Shown one piece after another: positions 28,431-37,016 of a stretch of 64,000 nt of DNA. The notes beneath the pieces are model-generated. The model was given only the letters and a program-made list of their open reading frames with translations, was not told the origin of the DNA and did not search any database. Positions within the stretch are counted from its first letter, which is position 1. Every line of letters begins with the position of its first letter. Source of the DNA: Streptomyces venezuelae (GTDB taxonomy: Bacteria > Actinomycetota > Actinomycetes > Streptomycetales > Streptomycetaceae); NCBI RefSeq assembly GCF_008642315.1, contig NZ_CP029192.1:2790001-2854000 (forward strand). Direction: 5' to 3'. A program made the translations under genes and the position numbers.

Positions 28431-30689
28431 ATGGGCCCGCAGGGCGCGACCAGGAACCTTCACGCCCGCGCCCGCCAGGAGCGCCGCAGAAGCCCCGAAC
28501 CCCCCGAGCTCCCCGAGCACCACGAGCTCCTCGGCGACATCCTCCGGCTGGACGCGGAGCCGTACGGGAGGGCACGCACCGCCCGCGCCGAAGAGCTCGC
28601 CGACGCGGCCGCCGCCACCGGCGACCGCCCGCTGCTCGTGGCGGCGCTGACGCTCCTCGTCCACTCGTACAGCTTCGGCGGCGAGTGCGCGCGGACGTTC
28701 GTACCGTTCCGGCGGCTGCTGCGCCTGTACGACGAGAACCCGGCGGACTTCGGCGAGGACGACGTCCGGCGTCTGCACTGGATGTTCAAGTGGGTGGTGA
28801 CCGACGCGCGGCAGCAGCCCGACGTCCCGCTCGCCGAGGCCGAGGGGTGGCTGACCCGGATGCGGCGCCGCTACCGCGCGGCGGGGTACTCCGAACGGGC
28901 CGTGCACGGCGCCGAGTTCAGGCTCGCGCGGCACCTGGGCGACAGGGCCCGCGCCACGCGGGCGTACGCCGCGTGGACGGCGGCCGTGCGGGACGACATG
29001 GCCGACTGTCTGGCCTGCGAGTACGCGACGGAGGGTCTGCGGCAGCTGGACCTGGGCGACGACCTGGCGGCCCTCGACGGGTGGGGACCCGTCCTGGGCG
29101 GCACCCACAGCTGCCACCGCGAGCCGCACGAGACCCTCGCCCGGTCCCTGTTGCCGCTGGTCCGCACCGGCCGTACGGACCGGGCACGCGACCACCATCT
29201 GCGCGGCTACCGGATGGTCCGCTCCGACGAGGCGTTCGGTCCCGTCGTCGGGCTGCACGTCGAGTTCTGCGCGCTCACCGGCAACGAGCCGAGCGGCCTG
29301 CGAATCCTCGGCGAGCAGGGCCGGCGCTGGGCCGACACGGGCGACCCGCTCGACCACCTGGAGTGGCTGGTCGGCGCCGCGCTGCTGATGCGCCGTGCGG
29401 TGGAGACGGGCCACGCCGAGCGTCAGGTGCCGGGGCCGCCGGGCCGCGCGTGGACGGCGGCGGCGCTTCTGGACCACACCCGGGACGCGGCCCTCGGCCT
29501 GGCCGCCCGCTTCGACCGGCGCAACGGCACGACCACGGTCTCGGAGGGAGCACGGGCCCGCATGGCCGCGCAACCACTCGTGGACGGCCTGCCGTTGCAC
29601 ATCCGGACGGCTCGGCCCGCGCCAGCACCGCACCACGACTCCGCATCGACGCTGTCCCCGCTGGACCGGGCCCGCCTGTGCCTGACGCTCGCGGAGTCCC
29701 TGACGCCCTCCGACGACTGGGCCGACGGGACGGGTCCGCGGGCGGAACGGCTCCTGACCGACGCCGCGCACTTCGCGGGGCTGCCCGGCGGAAGCCCGCA
29801 CATCGGCGCGCTGGCCCGGCTGCGCCTCGGCGGGCTGCACTGCGAGGCAGGCCGTCACGAGGAGGCCGTCGAGGTCCTGGAGTCCGTACTGCCCGACCTC
29901 GGGGACGACCACGAGCCGGCCGACCGCGCCCAGGCGCACACCTGGCTGGCCCGAAGCCACCTCCGCACGCACCAACCAGCGCTGGCGGCGGTCCAGTTCA
30001 TGCGTGCCGCCGAGCTCACCCGCGCCTCTCCCGGCGGCCGGCACGAGGAGGCATCCCTCACCCAGCAGGCGGCGCGGGCGCTCAGCCGGGCCGGGCAGCC
30101 GGCGGAGGCCGGGCGGGCCTACGCGCGGGCCGAGGAACTGTGGCGCGCCCTCGGCGAGCACGGCGCCCTGGTCCGGGCGCAGCGGGCCAGGGCGTGGGAG
30201 ACCCTGGCCGCTCACGGACTCGCCGCGGCCGACACCGTCATGGCGGAGGCCCTGGACACGAACCTGCGCCGCGCCGAGGAGGCCGAACAGGACCCGGAGC
30301 GCACCGAGCTGCACGTGGAACTGGGCCGCACCCACGCCCAGTTGGCGCGCCTGGCGATGGAACACGCAGACGGCCCACCGCTGGCCGGGTGGGGCACCCC
30401 GGAGCAGTGCGCGGCCAACGTACGCGCCTTCGCGACCGCACTCGGCCACACGGAACGGGCGATCGAGGCGCTGCGCGCGTGCGGCGGCCCGGGTCTGGCG
30501 GACCTCCACCCCACCGAACTCCTCGCCGTACGCCTGGAATTCGTCCTGGATCGCCGCGAGGAGGCGGCGACCCGCGCCCGCGCCCTGGCCGCCGCGGTAC
30601 GCGCACGCCCGGACCCGGACGGCACGCTGGCGTCCCTCGCCGAGGAGTGCGACCTGCTGGCCGGGGCGGGCCGCACACCGCCGGAGTGA
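28431..30689 (+). CDS. Large helical TPR-like protein of unknown function
   Basis: 752 aa, ATG 28431 with AGGAA upstream. Made almost wholly of alpha-helical repeats with TPR-like spacing (for example EEAVEVLESVLPDLGD followed by AQAHTWLARSHLRTHQPALAAVQFMRAAEL). No catalytic or DNA-binding domain was recognised, no signal peptide. Runs of charged and Ala residues at the C-terminus. It converges with the LAL regulator: stops are separated by 11 bases. The two may be unrelated; a scaffold role is plausible but not shown. Confidence 0.75.
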   Translation: MGPQGATRNLHARARQERRRSPEPPELPEHHELLGDILRLDAEPYGRARTARAEELADAAAATGDRPLLVAALTLLVHSYSFGGECARTFVPFRRLLRLYDENPADFGEDDVRRLHWMFKWVVTDARQQPDVPLAEAEGWLTRMRRRYRAAGYSERAVHGAEFRLARHLGDRARATRAYAAWTAAVRDDMADCLACEYATEGLRQLDLGDDLAALDGWGPVLGGTHSCHREPHETLARSLLPLVRTGRTDRARDHHLRGYRMVRSDEAFGPVVGLHVEFCALTGNEPSGLRILGEQGRRWADTGDPLDHLEWLVGAALLMRRAVETGHAERQVPGPPGRAWTAAALLDHTRDAALGLAARFDRRNGTTTVSEGARARMAAQPLVDGLPLHIRTARPAPAPHHDSASTLSPLDRARLCLTLAESLTPSDDWADGTGPRAERLLTDAAHFAGLPGGSPHIGALARLRLGGLHCEAGRHEEAVEVLESVLPDLGDDHEPADRAQAHTWLARSHLRTHQPALAAVQFMRAAELTRASPGGRHEEASLTQQAARALSRAGQPAEAGRAYARAEELWRALGEHGALVRAQRARAWETLAAHGLAAADTVMAEALDTNLRRAEEAEQDPERTELHVELGRTHAQLARLAMEHADGPPLAGWGTPEQCAANVRAFATALGHTERAIEALRACGGPGLADLHPTELLAVRLEFVLDRREEAATRARALAAAVRARPDPDGTLASLAEECDLLAGAGRTPPE

Positions 30690-30700
30690 AGGGCCGCTCC

Positions 30701-33700
30701 CTACTCTCCCCCGCCCTGCGGCGGCCCGGCCGCGCACCGCGTCACCAGCGAGGCCAGGGCCGCGCGCGAGGTGACGCCCGTCTTGCGGTACACCCGGCCC
30801 ACATGGCTCTCGACCGTGCGGGTGCTGAGGCAGAGCCGGTCGGCGACGGCCTGGTTGGTGAGGCCCTCGGCGACCAGCGCGGCTATCTCGCGCTCGCGCG
30901 GCGTCAGGGAGGCGAACGGGCCGGACGGCAAGGGCGGGACGTCGGCGCGCGGGCCCGGGAGGGGGGTGCGGGCCGTCGGGTCGGCGGGCGGCGGGCCGCC
31001 GGAGCCATGTGCGGCCGCGCCGTCCCGCGTCACCCCCGGGCCCGTACCGCCCCGGCCCGGCCGCGCGCCCTCCCCCGACCCCGCCCCTGCTCCCGCTCCC
31101 TCTTCCCGGCCCCGGCGCGCCCGCGCCGCCATGTCCAGGATCAGGCGGGCGCCGCCCTCCTCGGCGAGGCGGAGGCCGCGACGGGACATGGCGGCGGCCC
31201 GGGCGGGGTCGCCCGTGGCGGCCGCGAAGGGGGCGCCGAGCAGCAGGCTCTGGGCCTCGCGCAGCACCGCCCCGGCCCGCGCGCTCTCGTGCGCCGACTC
31301 CGTGAACGCCGCTGCGGCCCGCGCCAGTTCGCCTCGCTGGGCCGCGACGAGTCCGACGGCGCGCAGGGCCGCGCCCCGCTGGACGGGCAGGCCGAGCCGG
31401 TCCGCCAGCGCGAGCGCGTGGGACGCCCAGCGTTCCGCGTCCGCCACGTCGCCGGTGGCCAGCGACGCGGTGACGAGCAGCTCGAAGAAGTTGGGCCGCA
31501 TCGAGGGCTGTACGCGGGACAGGTCGCCGTCGCCGCCCGCGTCCAGCAGGACCTCCCGCACCCGGTACGGGTCGCCCGCGCCCAGCACCGCGTACGCGAG
31601 AAGACTCCGGGACACCGTCGCCCACCAGCCCTCCACCGCGCCCACCGTCGCCGCTGCCTCCTCGGCCGCGGCCAGCACGTCCGGGTCGCCCGCCGGACGC
31701 GTCTGCATGAGGATGAGGGCGCGTACGGCCCGGCTCATGCCGAGGAGTTCGGCGCCGCCCAGCGAGCCGGCGACCGAGACGGCCTCGTCGGCCCACTCCA
31801 GCGCCGTGTGCAGGCGTCCCGTGGTGAAGCGGGCGTACGCGCCGGTGAGCAGCAGCTGGGCCAGCGCGAAGGGCCGGCCGGTGCGCCGGGCGATCTCGAC
31901 GCCGCGTTCGGCGTGGCGCTGCGCGGCGGCGCAGTCGTCCAGGAACACCTCGCTCCAGGCCAGACGCACCAGCGACTCGCACTGTCCGGCGAGGTCGGCG
32001 TCGGTCGTGACGTCGGTGAGCGCGGCGGCCTCGGCGGCGTACTCGCGCGCCGCCTGCGTGTTCCCCTCGTACGCCTCCCCCAGCGCCGCCAGCGTCAGGG
32101 CCTCCGCGGCGCCGAGCTCGTCGCCGCGGAGCCGGGCGTCGGCCAGGGCCCCGGCCACCTCGTCGCGGGCCTCGGGGTAGCGCGTGGCGAACAGGGCGCG
32201 GTTGCCCCACTCGACGACCAGACCGGTGCGCTGGGCGGGCGGCGGCCCCGGGCGCCGGTCGAGTTCGCGGCGGAGCAGGGCGCGGGCTGCCGCGTACCGG
32301 CCGAGGGTGCGCTCCATGAAGGCGCACTGCACGACGGCGGACGTCCGCAGCGCGTCCCCGCCCTCCGCCCCCTCCGGCCCTTCCGGGGCGGGGCGGTGCG
32401 TCGCGATGAGCCGGTGGAGGAGGTCCCTGCTCTCCCTGACGGCGCCGGTCATGCCGAGCGCGGTCGCCCGCTTGAGCATCAACTCGCTGCGTGTGATGTG
32501 GTGTTCGGGCGTGTCGGGCAGGACGCGGAGGACCACGCCGAGGAGCCGCGCGCTGTCGGCGGGGGCCGTGGCGACGGCCTGTTCCGCGGCTTCGGTCAGG
32601 ACGGCCGCCGCCTTGGGGTCCCAGCGGGAGAGGGACTCCTCCACGTGGTGGGCGCGGTCGAGGAGCGGCGCGCCGGTCCGGGTGAGCTCGACGGCGGCCG
32701 CGCGGTGCAGTTCGAGGCGGCGCCAGGGGTCGACGGTCTCGCGTATCCAGGCGCGCAGGAGCGGGTGGCGTGGGGTGAGGCAGCGCGCGCGGCGGTCCGA
32801 TCTGAGCAGGTCACGGTCGACCAGCACCCGCAACGCGGCGATGAGGTCGAAGGGGTCGGCCCCCGTCACGGCGGCGATCCGGTCCGTGTTGGCGTGCTCG
32901 CCGAGCACCGCGACCGCGTCCATGGCGGCCCGCTCCAGGCGGGGCAGCACGGCGAGTTCGTCGTGGAAGGCCGCCGAGCGGTCGCCGTGGAGGAGGGCGA
33001 GGAAGTACAGCGGACTGCCCTGGCTCGCCTCGTACATCTCGACGGCCCGCTCCCGCGGCACTCCGGCGGCGAGCCCGTCGATCAACTCGTCGGCGCCCAG
33101 CGGTCCGAGGGCGGTCCGCAGGACGACTCCGGAGTCGAGCCCGCGCGTGAGGGCGGCGGACAGCGCGGCCGGGGTCTGCCGTTCACGCCGGCCGACAGCC
33201 AGCAGGAACGGGGCGCGCACGGGGTGGCGTACGAGATGGTCGACGAGCTCGACGGTCGCCTCGTCCGCCCAGTGCAGATCGTCGAGTACGACGACGAGGC
33301 CGCGCCCGCCGACACCGCCGAGCGCCGCCGCGGTGACCCGGCACAGATCGAAGAGGTCCGCGCCTGACACCGCGCCCGACACCGCACCCGGGCCGAGGCC
33401 CGCCACCGCGGCCGGACACCCGTCGCCGCACTCCCCCCGCACGACCGCGGGCAGCCCGTCCAGCGAGGGGAACGCACGGCGTGCGCGCGGGTCGAGTTCG
33501 GTGAAGGCGTCCGTGAACGGCCGCAACGGACGCCCCCTGGCCCGCTCCGACCCCCTCCCCCGCAGCACGGTCACACCCCGGGCCCGGGCCAGCGCCGCGA
33601 ACTCCGTCAGGAGCCTGCTCTTGCCGATCCCCGGGTCCCCGACCACGTCGACGACGCCCGCCCTCAGGTCGTCGAGGAGCGCTTCGAGGCGGCCGAGCTC

Positions 33701-33766
33701 CGCACCCCTGCCCACGAACGGCGCCCGCCCCGCGGGCCCCGCCGCGCCTTCGACCATCTCCACCAC
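30701..33766 (-). CDS. LAL-type LuxR-family transcriptional regulator
   Basis: 1021 aa from GTG 33766 (GAGGGGGC upstream). N-terminal AAA/ATPase domain with Walker A GDPGIGKS at residues 43-50 and Walker B-type LVVVLDDLHWAD near 190; a long TPR-like helical middle; and a C-terminal LuxR HTH (LTPREREIAALVAEGLTNQAVADRLCL, then STRTVESHVGRVYRKTG) at ~955-1010. Such large ATP-binding LuxR regulators often control antibiotic or sugar-utilisation genes; no target is evident here, and no biosynthetic cluster is adjacent. A low-complexity Pro/Ala/Gly linker (about 905-950) precedes the HTH. Confidence 0.93.
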   Translation of the reverse strand: MVEMVEGAAGPAGRAPFVGRGAELGRLEALLDDLRAGVVDVVGDPGIGKSRLLTEFAALARARGVTVLRGRGSERARGRPLRPFTDAFTELDPRARRAFPSLDGLPAVVRGECGDGCPAAVAGLGPGAVSGAVSGADLFDLCRVTAAALGGVGGRGLVVVLDDLHWADEATVELVDHLVRHPVRAPFLLAVGRRERQTPAALSAALTRGLDSGVVLRTALGPLGADELIDGLAAGVPRERAVEMYEASQGSPLYFLALLHGDRSAAFHDELAVLPRLERAAMDAVAVLGEHANTDRIAAVTGADPFDLIAALRVLVDRDLLRSDRRARCLTPRHPLLRAWIRETVDPWRRLELHRAAAVELTRTGAPLLDRAHHVEESLSRWDPKAAAVLTEAAEQAVATAPADSARLLGVVLRVLPDTPEHHITRSELMLKRATALGMTGAVRESRDLLHRLIATHRPAPEGPEGAEGGDALRTSAVVQCAFMERTLGRYAAARALLRRELDRRPGPPPAQRTGLVVEWGNRALFATRYPEARDEVAGALADARLRGDELGAAEALTLAALGEAYEGNTQAAREYAAEAAALTDVTTDADLAGQCESLVRLAWSEVFLDDCAAAQRHAERGVEIARRTGRPFALAQLLLTGAYARFTTGRLHTALEWADEAVSVAGSLGGAELLGMSRAVRALILMQTRPAGDPDVLAAAEEAAATVGAVEGWWATVSRSLLAYAVLGAGDPYRVREVLLDAGGDGDLSRVQPSMRPNFFELLVTASLATGDVADAERWASHALALADRLGLPVQRGAALRAVGLVAAQRGELARAAAAFTESAHESARAGAVLREAQSLLLGAPFAAATGDPARAAAMSRRGLRLAEEGGARLILDMAARARRGREEGAGAGAGSGEGARPGRGGTGPGVTRDGAAAHGSGGPPPADPTARTPLPGPRADVPPLPSGPFASLTPREREIAALVAEGLTNQAVADRLCLSTRTVESHVGRVYRKTGVTSRAALASLVTRCAAGPPQGGGE

Positions 33767-33993
33767 AGCCCACGCCCCCTCACGGAGGCGCGCGGCCTCC
33801 CGGTGACGTTGTACCGCACCCGCCTCGTGCGCGACGCGGGCCGGGATCTCAGTTCGTGAACAAGATATGGAGAAAGGTCACGGTTGGGACACGGACGGAA
33901 GTGCTGGCCATGGGGCGTACTCGTTGTCGGCGGGCCCCGGCGCGGCCGTTACCCTAACCCCCGTCAGTAGTGCACCAAGAAGGGGTGGATCCG

Positions 33994-34206
33994 GTGGCGG
34001 ACATCGAGGAAGCGCGCAAGACGTTCGAGCAGTTCGACGCGGACGGCGACGGCTTCATCACGGCGGCGGAGTGGAAGAGCGCCATGGCCAGGATGGGCGA
34101 CTTCTACCAGACCGAGGCGGTGGCCGAGGCCGTGATCGGCACGAAGGACACCGACGCGGACAAGCGTCTCTCTTTCGACGAGTTCTGGGCGAGCCTGAAC
34201 AAGTAG
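33994..34206 (+). CDS. EF-hand calcium-binding protein
   Basis: 70 aa from GTG 33994, with AAGGGG upstream. Two EF-hand loops: DADGDGFITAAE at about residues 15-26 and DTDADKRLSFDE at about 51-62, both with the acidic calcium ligands in place. The final segment FWASLNK is typical of the small Streptomyces EF-hand proteins. Cytoplasmic; likely a calcium sensor or buffer, targets unknown. GTG 33970 would add eight residues without a better ribosome site. Followed by a strong hairpin. Confidence 0.93.
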   Translation: MADIEEARKTFEQFDADGDGFITAAEWKSAMARMGDFYQTEAVAEAVIGTKDTDADKRLSFDEFWASLNK

Positions 34207-34235
34207 TCGACGGGTCGGCGCGAGCCGACGCGGCG

Positions 34236-34269
34236 GAAGGGCCCGGCACACATGTGTGCCGGGCCCTTC
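34236..34269. terminator. Perfect 34-base palindrome: bidirectional terminator
   Basis: 34236-34269 is an exact palindrome centred on CACATGTG, giving a 15-17 bp GC-rich stem. It lies 30 bases after the EF-hand stop and 16 bases before the ABC-remnant stop on the other strand, so it can terminate both. A smaller hairpin, GTCGGC-GCGA-GCCGAC, sits at 34214-34229. Confidence 0.85.
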
Positions 34270-34284
34270 GCGTCTCACACGCCC

Positions 34285-34470
34285 TCAGCGGCGGGCGCGC
34301 ACGCTCCACCGGCCGTCCCTGCGCTCCAGCCGCACGGGATGGTCGGAACACTTGCCGACCTGGTCGCTCGTGAGCACGTCGGCCACCGTGCCGGAGGCGA
34401 GCGTGCGCCCCTCGCGCAGGAGCAGCGCGGCGCGCAGGGCGCGACGCGCGACGCGCGACGCGCGACCGAT
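34285..34470 (-). pseudogene. Remnant of an ABC transporter ATP-binding protein (C-terminal end only)
   Basis: Frame on the minus strand encodes ALLLREGRTLASGTVADVL..., then a Cys/His stretch and VRLERRDGRWSVRARR, ending at 34285. This is the typical C-terminal end of an ABC ATPase (display of the strand after the H-loop, the subsequent V-helix and the tail). No Walker motifs remain, and the upstream sequence is replaced by tandem heptamers (34439-34466). I read it as a truncated, non-functional gene. The region beyond 34470 to the beta-lactamase gene holds nothing recognisable. Confidence 0.6.
34439..34466. repeat. Four tandem GCGCGAC heptamers
   Basis: Exact seven-base units fill 34439-34466. 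Because seven is not a multiple of three, gain or loss of a unit shifts the frame. It lies at the broken edge of the ABC ATPase remnant, a plausible slippage site. Confidence 0.85.
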
Positions 34471-34590
34471 CAGCGCTCGGGGTGTCTCACACGGTGTACA
34501 ACGGCACGTCCTTTTCCCGGGAGATGAGGTCGGCAGCACGGTAATGGTCTCCGTCGGCGCGGCTTCACCGGTTTTCCGACGCCCGGCCGC

Positions 34591-35523
34591 CTACGTCAGC
34601 TCGGCGACGACCAGCTTCGCGGCCTCCGCGATGAACGCGTTCACGGGCGGGGTGTCGCGGCCGGGACGGTCCGTCATGACGGCGAGTACGAGGGGGTCCG
34701 CGTCCGGCGGCCGGACCACGGCGATGTCGTTGGCCCTCCCCCAGTTGCCCGTGCCGGTCTTGTCCGCGACCCGCCACCCCTTCGGCACGCCCGCCCGGAT
34801 CCGCCGCGCCCCCACCTCCGTGGCATTGCGCCCGAGCCACCCCGCCAGGAGGGCCCGCTTCGCGTCGGGCAGCGCGGCGCCGAGGACCAGGGCGCGGTAG
34901 TCGGCGGCGACGGCCCGCGGCGTGGTCGTGTCGCGCGGATCCCCCGGCGGCACGTCGTTCAGCTCGGGTTCGTGGTCGTCCATGCGGCTGACCTTGTCCC
35001 CGAGCCCCCGCAGGTAGTCCGTCAGCCCTGCCGGGCCGCCGATCTCGCGCATCAGCAGGTTGCCCGCCGTGCCGTCGCTGTACCGGATCGCGGCGTCGCA
35101 CAGTTCCCCGACCGTCATGCCGGTCGCGATGTGCTTCTCGGTGACGGGCGAGATGGAGTCGACGTCGGCGGCGGTGTACGTGACGCGCTTGTCGAGTTGA
35201 TCGAGGGGGCGGTGGTGCACGACGGCCGCCGCGGCCAGCGTCTTGAACGTGGAGCAGAACGCGAACCGTTCGTCCGCGCGGTGGGTCAGCGTGGCGCCCG
35301 TGCCGGTCGCCAGGGCGTACACCCCGAGGCGGCCACCGTGCTTGCGCTCCAGCGCGGTAAAACGGGAGGCGAGGCGGGAGGGATCGGCTGCGGGGGTCGA
35401 GGGCGGGCCCGCGGTGGACTTCCGCGGCGCGGGGCCGTCACCGGAACCGCACGCCGGGAGCGGCAGCAGCGCCGCGGCGAGCAGAAGGGCACGACGGGAC
35501 GTCCCGGGCTGCGCCAAGCTCAT
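34591..35523 (-). CDS. Class A beta-lactamase (lipoprotein-type)
   Basis: 310 aa from ATG 35523. Serine beta-lactamase hydrolysing penicillin-type rings. Active site: S-T-F-K with Ser91 in CSTFKTL; YSDGTAGNL (SDG instead of the usual SDN loop); the acidic EPELND omega-loop glutamate; and ADKTGTG. N-terminus has a twin-arginine-like TSRRALLL and a lipobox LPAC near residue 26, so it is probably exported and lipid-anchored. Expression may be controlled from the TACGTA-rich divergent region upstream. An upstream GTG (35568) is possible but lacks a ribosome site. Confidence 0.93.
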   Translation of the reverse strand: MSLAQPGTSRRALLLAAALLPLPACGSGDGPAPRKSTAGPPSTPAADPSRLASRFTALERKHGGRLGVYALATGTGATLTHRADERFAFCSTFKTLAAAAVVHHRPLDQLDKRVTYTAADVDSISPVTEKHIATGMTVGELCDAAIRYSDGTAGNLLMREIGGPAGLTDYLRGLGDKVSRMDDHEPELNDVPPGDPRDTTTPRAVAADYRALVLGAALPDAKRALLAGWLGRNATEVGARRIRAGVPKGWRVADKTGTGNWGRANDIAVVRPPDADPLVLAVMTDRPGRDTPPVNAFIAEAAKLVVAELT

Positions 35524-35547
35524 CGGCCGCTGCTCGCTTTCCCTCGA

Positions 35548-35581
35548 TACGTAATACGTAGCCGTCACGACCTACGTAGCC
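35548..35581. promoter_or_regulatory. Repeated TACGTA sites in the beta-lactamase/reductase divergent region
   Basis: TACGTA occurs at 35548, 35555 and 35573; TACGTAGCC is repeated at 35555-35563 and 35573-35581. The short palindromes and direct repeat lie 25-58 bases upstream of the beta-lactamase ATG. Possible operator; the regulator is unknown. Confidence 0.35.
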
Positions 35582-35690
35582 ATTACGACGCAATCATTCT
35601 GCACGCCGCCGGAATATCCCCGCCGATCCGGAGGTTCCCTCCGTTACGAGCTCGGCACCTCGCCTCCTCGCCTCGGAAAGGCAGTCAGTC

Positions 35691-36350
35691 ATGAAGATCG
35701 GCATCATCGGAGCGGGCAACATCGGCGGCAACCTCACCCGCCGCCTCACCGCCCTCGGCCACGACGTCTCCGTCGCCAACTCGCGCGGCCCCCACACGCT
35801 GACCGCCCTCGCCGAGGAGACCGGCGCGAAGCCCGTCACCGTCGGTGAAGCCGCGCGCGACGCGCAGGTCGTCGTCGTGACCATCCCGCTCAAGGCAGTC
35901 CCCGACCTGCCGGCCGGCTTCCTCGACGGCGCAGCCGAAAACGTCGCCGTCATCGACACCGGCAACTACTATCCGCAGCAGCGCGACGGGCGCATCGCCG
36001 AGATCGAGGACGGTCTGACCGAGAGCCGGTGGACGGAGCGGCAGATCGGCCACCCCGTCATCAAGGCCTTCAACGGCACGTACGCGCAGGACATCCTCGA
36101 CAAGCCCCTGCCTCAGGGCGCCGCGGGCCGGGTCGCCCTGCCCGTGTCCGGCGACGACGAGGCCGCCAAGAAGATCGTGCGCGACCTGATCGACGAGCTC
36201 GGCTTTGACACCGTGGACAACGGCGGCCAGGACGACTCCTGGCGTCAGCAGCCCGGAACTCCCGTGTACGGGAACGCCGGTGGAGCGGACGAGATCCAGA
36301 AGGCGCTGGACGCGGCGTCACGGGAGCGTACGGCGGAGTGGCGCGCCTGA
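35691..36350 (+). CDS. NADP(H)-binding oxidoreductase, F420-dependent NADP reductase-like
   Basis: 219 aa, ATG 35691. Rossmann fold with GIIGAGNIGGNL at the N-terminus and VANSRGP after strand two, the usual NADP-phosphate contact in this family. Later segments (HPVIKAFNGTYAQDI, VSGDDEAAKKIVRDLIDELGF) match the NADP oxidoreductase coenzyme F420-dependent family (PF03807). It likely moves hydride between NADP(H) and another cofactor or substrate; specificity is not readable. Divergent from the beta-lactamase. Confidence 0.85.
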   Translation: MKIGIIGAGNIGGNLTRRLTALGHDVSVANSRGPHTLTALAEETGAKPVTVGEAARDAQVVVVTIPLKAVPDLPAGFLDGAAENVAVIDTGNYYPQQRDGRIAEIEDGLTESRWTERQIGHPVIKAFNGTYAQDILDKPLPQGAAGRVALPVSGDDEAAKKIVRDLIDELGFDTVDNGGQDDSWRQQPGTPVYGNAGGADEIQKALDAASRERTAEWRA

Positions 36351-36375
36351 CAGACGCGCCCTCCTGGCACACCAC

Positions 36376-36927
36376 TCAGGGCGTGGCCCACTCCCGCAGC
36401 GCGTCCTCGCTCGCGAAGTCGGCCACGTTCTTGTCCAGCGGTGTCGACGTGTACTGGTGGATCTTCCACTTCGCCTGGATGCGGGGCTTGCCCGCGCTGA
36501 CGTAGTCGGCGATCCACAGTCCGTCGCCCGCGTAGGACGTGGTGTCCCGGTTCAACCAGAAATCACGGTTCGCGTAGAGCATGACCCGGTGCGACGGCCG
36601 CAGGCGTTTCACCTCACGGATGAAGCGGTCCTTCTCCGCGTTCGAGGCAGCCGTATGGTTCCCCGTCCACTCCCAGTCCACCGCCAGCAGGTCCCCCGCC
36701 TTCTCCGGGGCCTTGCTCACGAAGTACTCCGCCTGGGCCGTGATGTTGCCCGGCCACAGGAAGTGGTAGTAGCCGACCACGCAGCCGCCGTCTCGGGCGC
36801 GCTTCGTCTGGGCGGACAGTTTCGGGTTGATGTACGAACGGCCCTCCGTCGCCTTTATGAAGACGAAGGAGAGACCGTCCGTGTCGAAGGTCGACTGGTG
36901 GGAGCTGACGTCGATGCCACGGATCAC
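36376..36927 (-). CDS. GH25-family muramidase-like protein without a signal peptide
   Basis: 183 aa from GTG 36927 with GGAGG seven bases upstream. GH25 (Chalaropsis lysozyme) barrel: GIDVSSHQ at the start (catalytic-type Asp), FIKATEG, YYHFLWPG, and the DWEW motif near residue 98 supplying the acid pair. Such enzymes cleave N-acetylmuramic acid-GlcNAc bonds. There is no signal peptide or transmembrane segment, unlike most exported muramidases, so the site of action is uncertain. No phage genes lie nearby. Confidence 0.85.
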   Translation of the reverse strand: MIRGIDVSSHQSTFDTDGLSFVFIKATEGRSYINPKLSAQTKRARDGGCVVGYYHFLWPGNITAQAEYFVSKAPEKAGDLLAVDWEWTGNHTAASNAEKDRFIREVKRLRPSHRVMLYANRDFWLNRDTTSYAGDGLWIADYVSAGKPRIQAKWKIHQYTSTPLDKNVADFASEDALREWATP

Positions 36928-37016
36928 GGGCGCCTCCAGATTGGGCGCTAGGCAGTTCCTGAACTGCCCGTTTGGTGCCCGCTGTCAGCAAGGGCCAACC
37001 GTCAACCATCAACTGT

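Noticed and set aside
28376..33367. A very long open frame of about 1660 codons on the plus strand overlapping the TPR-like and LAL genes
   Set aside because: It is low-complexity Arg/Gly/Pro-rich sequence produced by reading GC-rich genes in other frames or antisense; no ribosome site and no domain.
30701..33766. A biosynthetic gene cluster around the LAL regulator
   Set aside because: No polyketide, peptide or terpene synthase genes occur in the window.
36376..36927. A prophage endolysin origin for the GH25 gene
   Set aside because: No phage structural, holin, integrase or attachment features were found nearby.
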